Shown: piece by piece, positions 22,801 to 29,678 of the stretch | Layout: each line of letters starts with the position of its first letter | Numbering within the stretch: position 1 is the stretch's first letter | Source of the DNA: Pimelobacter sp. | GTDB taxonomy: Bacteria > Actinomycetota > Actinomycetes > Propionibacteriales > Nocardioidaceae | Reading direction: 5' to 3' | Assembly: GCA_002698575.1 (NCBI GenBank) | Contig: NZZG01000171.1 | Location: forward strand, 4,847 to 41,072 | Length of the DNA stretch: 36,226 bases | Made by a program: the position numbers and the translations under genes | Notes under the pieces: generated by a model | Told to the model about the DNA's origin: nothing | Databases searched by the model: none | What the model saw: the letters and a program-made list of their open reading frames with translations, nothing else

Positions 22801-24461
22801 ACCAGGGGCGGAGCCTGTCGTTCCGGGTGCGGAGCGAGTGGCACCGACCACACGACGCGGGTGCCGACCTCGGGCCCGCCGCCGATCGTGAACGTCCCGC
22901 CCCGCTGGTGCGCCCGTTGCCTGATGTTCCGCACGCCGCTCTCGACCAACGCCTCGGGCAGTCCGCGGCCGTCGTCGGTGACGGTGAGCACGATGTCGCG
23001 GTCGACCGCGAGCACGACGTCCAACGCGGTCGCCTCGGCATGCCTACTGGCGTTGGAGATGGCCTCCGCCAGGACGGCGAGCAGGTCGGGCGCCACCTCC
23101 GCAGGCACGAGCGTGCGCACCGGCCCCTCGAAGGTCAGGCTGGGTCGGAACTTCAGGGTTGCCGCGGCACGCTCGACGACCCGGGTCACCTCGGACTGAA
23201 GATCCGTCGCCTCGCCCCTGGCCCCGAGCGCGAAGATCGTGCGCCGGATGTCCTTGATGGTTGCGTCGAGGTCGTCCACCGCGATGGCGAGGCGCTCGAC
23301 CGTCTCCATGTCGGTCGTACGTCATGCTGTGCTCTCGAGCCCGAGCCCCACGGCGAAGAGTCGCTGGATCACCAGGTCGTGGAGATCGCGACCGATGCGG
23401 TCGCGATCCTCCAGGACTGCCATGCGCTCGTCGACCTCCCGGCGTTGCGAGACCTCGATCGCCAGGGCCACCTGCTCCGCGAAGCTCTCCGCGAGACTCT
23501 GGTCCACCTCGTCGAAGGCGTCCTGTCGCTCGGTCGACCACGCGAGCACGAGCGTGAGCGGTCGCCCCACCCGGTCGCCGCCCAGAGGCACGCGGAGCCA
23601 AGGACACGGGTCCAGCGCGGCGCTCGCACCCGCGCTACCCGCGGACGCCTCCGCGAGCCACGCCGGCACCCCGACGGGCGAGCCGGAGGAGGCCACGACC
23701 TCGCCGGGCTCCGAACCCGAGAGGACCCACGCCTCGTCGGCGGAAGCCGCAGCCCGCGCCCGGTCCGCGACCTCGGTGAGCACGTCCTCGTAGTTCGAGG
23801 ACGCGGCCACCTGCGAGGTGATCGCGGCCGTCGTCACCAGCCACCGCTCGCGTCGCTGCGTCTCCTCGTAGAGGCGCGCGTTCTCGATCACCACGCCGGC
23901 CGCGGCGGCCAGCGCCACCACGATCTCCTCGTCCTGCGCGGTGAAGTCCGAGGCCCCGGACTTCTCGGTGAGGTACAGGTTGCCAAACACCCGACCGCGG
24001 GTGCGGATCGGGACGCCGAGAAACGAGTGCATCTGAGGATGCTCGGCAGGGAAGCCGTACGAGCTCGGGTGCTCGGCGATGTCGTGCAACCGCAGGGTCT
24101 CCGGCCGGTCGATGATCAGCCCCAGGAGTCCGTGACCCGTGGGCAGGTCGCCGATGACTGCGGCCTGCTCGTCGCCGATGCCGTGATGGATGAACGTGCG
24201 CAGCCGCCTGTCGGCGCCACCACCCAGCACTCCGAGCGCCGCGTAGCGCGCGTCGACCAGCGCGCCCGCGATCGCGACGATCCGCGCCAGCACACCGTCG
24301 AGGCTCAGGTCGGCCGCCATCGTGACGACGGCGTCGAGCAGCAGCCGCAGACGTTCCTTCTCATCCAGCGCGCCTTCGACCCGGACGAGTACCTCGCGGA
24401 GCAGGTCGTCGAGCTCGACCTGTCCCAGCGGCGCCGGACCTCCCAGCGAGTCCTGGTCCAC
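22797..24461 (-). pseudogene. DevS/DosS-type GAF sensor histidine kinase interrupted by one in-frame TGA
   Basis: Read through a single TGA (23322-23324, codon 380), this is a full-length 554-residue sensor kinase: two GAF-type domains (about 35-190 and 205-345), a HisKA_3 dimerisation helix with phospho-acceptor H361 in GRDLHDLVIQRLFAVGL, and a HATPase domain with EAISNASRHAE, TDDGRGLP and GTRVVWSVPL. The frame and the homology continue on both sides of the stop. The first piece lacks the ATP-binding domain. The second could restart at ATG 23309, four codons after the stop, but no ribosome binding site is visible. GTG 24461 has a good GGGGAGGAG site. In DevS-like relatives the kinase phosphorylates DevR, here at 25023. 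It could be a recent nonsense mutation, a split kinase, readthrough or a base error. Confidence 0.8.
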
Positions 24462-24489
24462 CTCGGCTCCTCCCCGACGTCATGGGACA

Positions 24490-24525
24490 GGGCCTCAGGT
24501 CCCACCGAGTGGGGACCTCTGGCAC
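24490..24525. promoter_or_regulatory. Tandem DevR/DosR-like boxes upstream of the PPOX gene
   Basis: GGGCCTCAGGTCCC (24490-24503) and GGGACCTCTGGCAC (24512-24525), centred 22 bp apart. Relative to a start predicted from CAGACT (24549-24554), they lie at about -64.5 and -42.5. They also lie upstream of the divergent kinase. Confidence 0.55.
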
Positions 24526-24548
24526 CTGCGGCCCTCCTGAGTGGCTCC

Positions 24549-24554
24549 CAGACT
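24549..24554 (+). promoter_or_regulatory. Putative -10 box of the PPOX gene
   Basis: CAGACT; predicted transcription start about 24561. The leader contains the ribosome binding site GGAGGAG. Confidence 0.4.
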
Positions 24555-24583
24555 AGGGGTACCCACCCCTGGAGGAGACCACG

Positions 24584-24994
24584 ATGGATGCGCGCGACAC
24601 CGCCGACCGGCAGCTGCACGAGCTGAGCGAGCACGGATGCTGGGAGCTCGTCGCGTCGGCGGTCGTCGGCCGGGTGGGCTGGCACGGCAGCGACGGCATC
24701 ACCATCGTGCCGGTCAACTTCGTCCTCGACGGACGTCAGGTGCTCGTCCGCACCGCGGCCTACTCCGCGATGGCGCGCGAGTGCGACGACGCACCAGTGG
24801 CCTTCGAGGTCGACCGCCACGACCCGCTGGCGAGAGCCGGCTGGAGCGTGCTGATCCGTGGCCGAGCCCACATCGACTTTCGGGCCGCGGACGACGAGCC
24901 GACCGTCGACGTGTGGCCCTCGGGTGCTCGACCGCTGCACCTGCGCATCGATCCCACCGACGTCAGCGGTCGACGGCTGCGACCCTCGAGCTGA
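24584..24994 (+). CDS. Pyridoxamine 5'-phosphate oxidase-fold flavin-binding protein
   Basis: A 136-residue split-barrel protein of the PPOX/nitroimidazole-resistance type. The motif run is LVASAVVGRVGWHGSDGITIVPVNFVLDGRQVLVRT, then AYSAMARECDDAPVAFEVDRHDPLARAGWSVLIRGRA. That is the usual fold for binding FMN or F420. The substrate is unknown; relatives belong to the DosR regulon of mycobacteria. ATG 24584 has a strong GGAGGAG ribosome binding site. It is divergent from the sensor kinase and has a DevR-like box pair upstream. It converges with devR, 28 bp away. Confidence 0.88.
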   Translation: MDARDTADRQLHELSEHGCWELVASAVVGRVGWHGSDGITIVPVNFVLDGRQVLVRTAAYSAMARECDDAPVAFEVDRHDPLARAGWSVLIRGRAHIDFRAADDEPTVDVWPSGARPLHLRIDPTDVSGRRLRPSS

Positions 24995-25022
24995 GTCCCC
25001 GGCCGTCGAGGGCCACGTCCAG

Positions 25023-25721
25023 CTAGGTGCCGTGGCGCTTCGCCGCGAACAGCGCAGCCTGGGTCCGGGTGCTCAGTCCCAGCTTGGCGAGCATGGCGGA
25101 CACGTAGTTCTTCACGGTCTTCTCTGCAAGGAACATCTCCTCGGCGGTCTGGCGGTTCGTCATGCCCTGGCCGATGAAGCCCAGGATGCGCTGCTCCTGA
25201 GGGGTCAGCTGCGCGAGCTCGCGATCCACGGCTGGCCCGTTGCGCACTCGCTCGAGGACCTGCGCGGTCACCAGCGGATCGAGCATCGACTGGCCAGCGG
25301 CCACGCGGCGCACGGTGTCGATGAGGTCGCGGCCGCGGACCTGCTTGAGGAGGTAGCCGGCGGCCCCCGCCATGATGGCGGAGACGACGGCCTCGTCATC
25401 GTCGTACGACGTCAGGATGAGTGCCTTCGTCGACGGCTCGCGCGAGCGGATCTCGCGGCACACGTCAACCCCCGAGCCGTCCGGCAGGCGCCCGTCCAGG
25501 ATCGCGACGTCGGGTCGCAGCGCCGGGATCCGGCGTGCCGCCTCCTGAGCGAGGCCGGACTCCCCGACCACCTGGATGTCGCCCTCTCCCTCGAGCAGGT
25601 CACGGATCCCGCGCCGCACCCCCTCGTGGTCGTCGAGCAGGAACCCCCTGATCGGTCGAGCCGATCCACCGTCCCCGCCCTCGCGCGGAACCGTGCTCGA
25701 GGACGGGTCGCTGTTGGTCAC
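25023..25721 (-). CDS. DevR/DosR-type NarL-family response regulator
   Basis: A 232-residue transcription activator of the hypoxia/dormancy type. The receiver domain (about 23-140) has D30/D31, phospho-acceptor D76 in VAILDGRLPDGSG, T104 and K126 in YLLKQV. The LuxR-type helix-turn-helix (about 171-225) contains AEKTVKNYVSAMLAKLGL. K201, K204 and N205 correspond to the DNA-contacting K179, K182 and N183 of M. tuberculosis DosR, supporting recognition of GGGAC-type boxes. GTG 25721 lies 6 bp after TAGCGT, so translation is probably leaderless. The tandem boxes at 25757-25791 sit at -42.5 and -63.5 from it, implying autoregulation. The likely kinase partner at 22797 is interrupted. Confidence 0.93.
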   Translation of the reverse strand: MTNSDPSSSTVPREGGDGGSARPIRGFLLDDHEGVRRGIRDLLEGEGDIQVVGESGLAQEAARRIPALRPDVAILDGRLPDGSGVDVCREIRSREPSTKALILTSYDDDEAVVSAIMAGAAGYLLKQVRGRDLIDTVRRVAAGQSMLDPLVTAQVLERVRNGPAVDRELAQLTPQEQRILGFIGQGMTNRQTAEEMFLAEKTVKNYVSAMLAKLGLSTRTQAALFAAKRHGT

Positions 25722-25727
25722 GGCACC

Positions 25728-25733
25728 ACGCTA
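25728..25733 (-). promoter_or_regulatory. -10 box of devR (leaderless)
   Basis: TAGCGT on the minus strand, then GGTGCC, then GTG 25721. Confidence 0.6.
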
Positions 25734-25756
25734 GCGAGGCAGGTCCCGCACGACCA

Positions 25757-25791
25757 GGGACCTGGGCACGTCAGGTCGGGACCTTCGCCCC
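25757..25791. promoter_or_regulatory. Tandem DevR/DosR-like boxes between devR and the nitroreductase
   Basis: GGGACCTGGGCACG (25757-25770) and GGGACCTTCGCCCC (25778-25791), centred 21 bp apart. They lie at -42.5/-63.5 from the devR start and -64.5/-43.5 from the nitroreductase start predicted by CAGGCT at 25816-25821, so one pair suits both divergent promoters. Confidence 0.6.
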
Positions 25792-25854
25792 TGACTGCGA
25801 CGTTGCAGCGCTGCGCAGGCTGAGTGGTCCCCCTCGCGATCGGAACCCACTGCG

Positions 25855-26856
25855 ATGTCGTCAGCTGCGCACCCACAACGGGACGCCACCCGTCGTCCTC
25901 TCGTCGCCGGCGCACGGTCCCCGGCGCTGCGCGTGGTCGAGCTGGCCTGCCGGGCGCCGAGCGTGCGCAACAGCCAGCCGTGGGCCTGGCGTGTGGACGG
26001 CACCACCATCGAGCTGCACGCCGACTGGGACCTCTTGACGTCGAGCACCGACCCGACCGGGCGACAGCTGTTGATCAGCTGCGGTGCTGCGCTGCACCAC
26101 GCGCAGGTGGCAGCACGTGGCCTCGGTTGGCGACCCGTCGTGTCCAGGTGGGTCGACGGCGCACCAGACCTGTCCCGGCGCCACGAGCGACTCGCACGGC
26201 TGGACCTGTTCCCCTCGGAGGCGACGCCGGAGAGCGCCGCCGACCTCACGGCGCTGCTGCAGCGTAGGACTGATCGACGGCGCTTCACCTCGTGGCCGGT
26301 CCCGGAGGAGCACCTCCGCGCTCTGTGCGCGTCAGCAAGGAGCAGAGGGAGCCTCGCGCTCCCCATCCACGACCCGGTGGACCGGGTGCGCGTGGGGCAC
26401 CTGCTCAGCCGCGCTCGCCGGCTGAGTCGAACGGATCCACCGAACCCCGGGTCGCCGGTCTCCTGGGCCGGACCCGTACCGACCGAGGACCTTTCGGACG
26501 GACTCGTCCTGCTGTGCAGTCGCGCCGATGACCCTGCGGCATGGACGACGGTGGGCGAGTCCTTGGGCGCACTCTGGCTGAGCGCCGTGCGACGAGGCCT
26601 CGCGGCTGTGCCCTTGAGCGGGGTGGTCGAGGTGGCGGAGACCCGCGAGGGCCTGCGCGGGTCGGTCCTCGGCGACCTGGCGCTGCCGCAGCTGCTGGTC
26701 CGCGTGGGATGGCAGACCATCGCGGCCAAGGGCGTGCCACGTTCCGAGCGTCGGGCCCTCGCCGACGTGCTGCTGCCCCGGGACGTGCCTGGCACAGCGT
26801 CCCAGGACCCGGCCTCGGGACCCAGCTCGCACCCTACCGGGCACAAGGTCCCCTGA
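25855..26856 (+). CDS. Acg-family FMN-binding nitroreductase-like protein
   Basis: A 333-residue protein resembling the Acg group (M. tuberculosis Rv2032). It is built from two nitroreductase-like halves and thought to bind or sequester FMN rather than act as a classical reductase. Visible segments are VVELACRAPSVRNSQPWAWRVDG (nitroreductase start), DPTGRQLLISCGAALHHA, RRTDRRRFTSWPVPEEHL (second half) and GESLGALWLSAVRRGLAAVPLSGVVEV. ATG 25855 has only a weak ribosome binding site. The gene is divergent from devR with shared DevR-like boxes, the same arrangement as acg/devR-type genes elsewhere. Its last codons contain the distal box of the downstream universal stress gene. Confidence 0.87.
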   Translation: MSSAAHPQRDATRRPLVAGARSPALRVVELACRAPSVRNSQPWAWRVDGTTIELHADWDLLTSSTDPTGRQLLISCGAALHHAQVAARGLGWRPVVSRWVDGAPDLSRRHERLARLDLFPSEATPESAADLTALLQRRTDRRRFTSWPVPEEHLRALCASARSRGSLALPIHDPVDRVRVGHLLSRARRLSRTDPPNPGSPVSWAGPVPTEDLSDGLVLLCSRADDPAAWTTVGESLGALWLSAVRRGLAAVPLSGVVEVAETREGLRGSVLGDLALPQLLVRVGWQTIAAKGVPRSERRALADVLLPRDVPGTASQDPASGPSSHPTGHKVP

Positions 26857-26874
26857 GCCCGGGTCTTGCGGCCG
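26839..26874 (+). promoter_or_regulatory. Tandem DevR/DosR-like boxes upstream of the universal stress gene
   Basis: GGGCACAAGGTCCC (26839-26852, inside the last codons of the nitroreductase gene) and GGGTCTTGCGGCCG (26861-26874), centred 22 bp apart. They lie at -64.5 and -42.5 from ATG 26910, which is itself 6 bp after GAGCCT. Confidence 0.5.
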
Positions 26875-26909
26875 TGGCGAGCGCGCCCGGCCGCGAGGAG
26901 CCTGGAGGC

Positions 26910-27791
26910 ATGACCAAGAACCTCGACCTCCCAGACCTCGCACGAGGCAGCATCGTCGTCGGCGTCGACGGCTCCGACGGTTCCGACGAGGCCGTCGACT
27001 GGGCGGCGGATCTCGCCGCCCGCTCGCGCCGCGCCCTGACGGTGCTCCACACCGAGGCACCGCCGGTGCCGTGGAACGCCGTCGGGTACACCGGCGACCT
27101 GTCCGCCGCGCCGACGCTGCGCGAGTCGGTGCTGGCGGCCGGTGGCCGCATCACCGATGCTGCCATCGAACGGGCTCGAACCCGTCACCCCGACCTCGAG
27201 CTCGGCGCGGTCACCGGCACGGTCGATCCGCGTAGGGGACTCGTCGAGGCCTCACACCGGGCGCACCTGATCGTCCTCGGCTCTCGCGGGCGAGGGCCGC
27301 TCGCGAGCGTGCTGCTCGGATCGGTGAGCCGCGAGGTCAGTCGTAGCGCCGCCTGCCCCGTCGTCGTCATTCGTCCGGGATCCCACACGGGAGATCACGT
27401 CCTGGCGCTCGTCGACGGCACGCCGGCCAGTCTCGACGTGATGGAGTTCGCTGCCCGACAGGCCTCGGACCTGCAGCTGCCCCTGCGCGTCGACCACCTC
27501 CTCTGGACTGCCTACGAGCTCGACCCACAGCTGGTCGAGGGCGCGCGCCGCCTCCTCGCCGAGACCTGCGCCGGCCTGGGCGAGAAGTTCCCGGACGTCG
27601 CGCTGACCGCCGAGCTCGTGCACTTCACCAACCCCGAAGAGCTCATCGAGGGTGCCACCGACGCGGCCCTGGTCGTCGTCGGCCACCACCCCGCCAGCAG
27701 GATCCACCGGATCCTCTACCGCTCCGTCTCCGCGGCGATCCTGGAGCACGCCTCCGTGCCCGTCGCAGTGGTGCCGACCGACCCGTCCTGA
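26910..27791 (+). CDS. Double-domain universal stress protein
   Basis: A 293-residue protein with two UspA domains (about 12-155 and 160-293). In the first, IVVGVDGSDGSDEAVDWAADLA and the ATP-binding motif GSRGRGPLASVLLGSVS are intact. In the second, the corresponding segment is GHHPASRIHRILYRSVS, which lacks the usual second glycine, so ATP binding there may be lost. Such proteins are strongly induced in DosR-type stress responses. ATG 26910 has GGAGG close by. It is also placed 6 bp after a GAGCCT hexamer, so it may be read either with a short leader or leaderless. DevR-like boxes lie upstream, and the DoxX-like gene follows after 53 bp. Confidence 0.93.
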   Translation: MTKNLDLPDLARGSIVVGVDGSDGSDEAVDWAADLAARSRRALTVLHTEAPPVPWNAVGYTGDLSAAPTLRESVLAAGGRITDAAIERARTRHPDLELGAVTGTVDPRRGLVEASHRAHLIVLGSRGRGPLASVLLGSVSREVSRSAACPVVVIRPGSHTGDHVLALVDGTPASLDVMEFAARQASDLQLPLRVDHLLWTAYELDPQLVEGARRLLAETCAGLGEKFPDVALTAELVHFTNPEELIEGATDAALVVVGHHPASRIHRILYRSVSAAILEHASVPVAVVPTDPS

Positions 27792-27844
27792 CCACCCACC
27801 ATCTCCAGACCACCACCTCACCCACCCAGCAAGGAGCCCACGCC

Positions 27845-28444
27845 ATGACCGTCCTGCATCCGCACCACCCCCACGCCGCCCCCACCGAGAAGCACCAGGC
27901 GGACAACCGCACCAGCGGCGAGCGCGTCACCCCGGTGGCTCGGCGCGCTCTGGCGCTGTTGAGGATCGGCTTCGGCCTGACCTTCCTGTGGGCCTTCTTC
28001 GACAAGTTGCTTGCGCTCGGGTTCCACACCGGCTACGACCAGTCCGGCGTCCTGGACCGCTTCGGGGAGGCAGCCTGGATCAACGGTGGGAGCCCGACGT
28101 CCGGATTCCTCGCGTTCGGCACCGACGGCCCGTTCGCGGACTTCTACCAGTCCATGGCCGGTTCGGCGTGGGTCGACTGGCTGTTCATGCTGGGACTGCT
28201 CGGTATCGGAACCGCCTTCACGCTGGGCATCGCGATGCGGGCGGCCGCGGCGAGCGGCGTGGTGCTCTACCTGATGATGTGGTCGGCAGCGCTGCCCCCG
28301 GAGACCAATCCGGCCATCGACGACCACGTCCTCGGAGCCATCTCGCTGGTCGCCCTGGCCGCCGTCGGCGCCGGCAGCACGTGGGGCCTGGGCCGCGCGT
28401 GGGGCCGCATGCCGGTCGTCCGCCGCTACACCGCGCTTCGCTGA
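27845..28444 (+). CDS. DoxX/DoxD-like membrane protein
   Basis: A 199-residue integral membrane protein. After a His-rich cytosolic start (HPHHPHAAPTEKHQ), the segment ALLRIGFGLTFLWAFFDKLLALGF is the DoxX-family first helix. Three further hydrophobic segments follow (WLFMLGLLGIGTAFTLGIA, ASGVVLYLMMWSAAL and VLGAISLVALAAVGAG). DoxX-like proteins are linked to quinone-coupled sulfur or redox chemistry, but the role here is not defined. ATG 27845 has an AAGGAG ribosome binding site at 27830-27835, preceded by an A/C-rich leader. Co-transcription with the universal stress gene is likely. A large palindrome just beyond its stop may terminate the transcript. Confidence 0.85.
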   Translation: MTVLHPHHPHAAPTEKHQADNRTSGERVTPVARRALALLRIGFGLTFLWAFFDKLLALGFHTGYDQSGVLDRFGEAAWINGGSPTSGFLAFGTDGPFADFYQSMAGSAWVDWLFMLGLLGIGTAFTLGIAMRAAAASGVVLYLMMWSAALPPETNPAIDDHVLGAISLVALAAVGAGSTWGLGRAWGRMPVVRRYTALR

Positions 28445-28466
28445 GCGGCCGGTTCGCCGTCCGATC

Positions 28467-28503
28467 CGCGCCCCGTCCTGCCGACCCGGCAGGATGGGGC
28501 GCG
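28467..28503. repeat. 37-bp near-perfect palindrome at the start of the protease-helicase operon
   Basis: The arms, 28467-28483 and 28487-28503, are 17 bp each with one G.T mismatch around a 3-base loop (ACC). The right arm contains the putative -10 box of the M48 gene (CAGGAT, 28490-28495) and ends on the first base of its GTG start. It could terminate the DoxX transcript, act as an operator, or both. No T tract follows. Confidence 0.75.
28490..28495 (+). promoter_or_regulatory. Putative -10 box of the M48-helicase operon
   Basis: CAGGAT, then 7 bp, then GTG 28503. It is embedded in the right arm of the 37-bp palindrome. Confidence 0.4.
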
Positions 28504-29678
28504 TGCTGCGTGAGCTGACCCCGCTCCCCTACCACCGCGCGGTGGCCGACATCCTCGAGCGGGAGAACCCGCGCGCCTGCGCCTCCCTGCTCCCCCGGAC
28601 CTCGGAGACCGGCGACGACGACCTGCTCCGTCACGCCTACCGCCTCGAGCCCCGGTCCCACCCACGCCCCCACGCAGCCCTCCTGCGGGCGGCCAGCGCG
28701 CTCGGTGTCACGGTCCCCGTGCAGGTCCACGCCGACGAGCAACCCGTCGGGCCCAACGCCGAGCTGGTCTTCGTGCCCCACACCGCCGTCATCGTCATCA
28801 GCGGCTCGTTGCTGGACCTCCTCGACGACGACGAGCTGACCTCGGTGATGGGCCACGAGCTCGCCCACCACGTCCTGTGGTCGGCCGAGGGTGGCCGCTA
28901 CCTCGCTGCCACACGCCTGCTCGAGGCCGCCGAGCACGACGGTCGTACGACGAGCGAGTACCTCGAGACGGCTCGGCGCCTGCGCCTGAGCACCGAGCTG
29001 TACGCCGATCGCGGGGCGCTCGTCGCCTGCGGCGTCCTCGAGGCAGCCGTCGGTGGGCTGCTGAAGGTGACCACCGGGATGCGCGACGCCGACCCGGAGG
29101 CCTACCTCCGCCAGGCCGACGAGATCTCGTTCGCCACCTCGGCCAGCGCTCGACGCACTCACCCCGAGACGGTGCTGCGCGCCTGGGCACTCCAGCGATG
29201 GATCACCGGCGAGTCCCTCGCCGACCTCGAGGCCGAGGTCGCCGCAGCCATCGGCCCGCGGCTGGACCTGTCGACCCTGGACCTGGTGGGTCAGGACGAC
29301 CTCGCCTCGATCACCCGCGAGCTGGTCCGCCAGGCAGCCTTCCTCGAGCAACTGCGCACCCCCGAGGGTCTCGCGCTCGTCGAGCGGTACGACGTGACGG
29401 CACCGCCCGGCCCTTCGCCGCTGTCCGAGGTCGGCCGCGAGTCCCTCGGCGGGCTGCCGGCCGAGACGCGCCGCTACGTCTGCGCCGTCCTGACCGACCT
29501 CGCCACCGCCGGCACCGACGACCTCACCGGGCCCCTGGCCGCCACGCTGGCGTTCGCGCGACGCAAGGAGCTCGGCGAGGACCTGCTGGGCTTCGTCACC
29601 GAGGAGCTGGGCCTCTCCGAGCGCCAACGCGCCCGGCTCGTCGCCGACGCCGAGGCCCTCCCGGCGGTGGACGCCTGA
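28503..29678 (+). CDS. Cytoplasmic M48-family zinc metalloprotease
   Basis: A 391-residue predicted zinc protease. The active site is VMGHELAHHVLW with H118, E119 and H122. The third zinc ligand E165 is in STELYADRGA, matching the M48 E-x3-D pattern, so it should be catalytic. Unlike HtpX or Ste24-type members it shows no transmembrane segment or signal peptide, so it probably acts in the cytosol. The C-terminal half (about 210-391) is helical and acidic, and I recognise no domain in it. The start is GTG 28503 (7 bp after CAGGAT) or ATG 28494 in frame, giving three extra residues. Its TGA overlaps the ATG of the helicase gene by one base, so the two are a coupled pair. Substrates are unknown. 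Confidence 0.85.
   Translation: MLRELTPLPYHRAVADILERENPRACASLLPRTSETGDDDLLRHAYRLEPRSHPRPHAALLRAASALGVTVPVQVHADEQPVGPNAELVFVPHTAVIVISGSLLDLLDDDELTSVMGHELAHHVLWSAEGGRYLAATRLLEAAEHDGRTTSEYLETARRLRLSTELYADRGALVACGVLEAAVGGLLKVTTGMRDADPEAYLRQADEISFATSASARRTHPETVLRAWALQRWITGESLADLEAEVAAAIGPRLDLSTLDLVGQDDLASITRELVRQAAFLEQLRTPEGLALVERYDVTAPPGPSPLSEVGRESLGGLPAETRRYVCAVLTDLATAGTDDLTGPLAATLAFARRKELGEDLLGFVTEELGLSERQRARLVADAEALPAVDA

Noticed and set aside
23322..23324. TGA in the sensor kinase as a selenocysteine codon.
   Set aside because: The position is not a redox site in the family, no selenocysteine insertion structure is evident, and relatives have ordinary residues there as far as I recall.
24555..24570. 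AGGGGT-ACCC-ACCCCT palindrome in the PPOX leader as a further DevR box.
   Set aside because: It lacks the GGGAC core and lies at the predicted transcription start. At most it is a weak leader hairpin.
28494..28502. ATG 28494 as the M48 start.
   Set aside because: It lies inside the palindrome with no room for a ribosome binding site. GTG 28503 has a -10 at the spacing used elsewhere. The difference is only three residues, so this is not settled.
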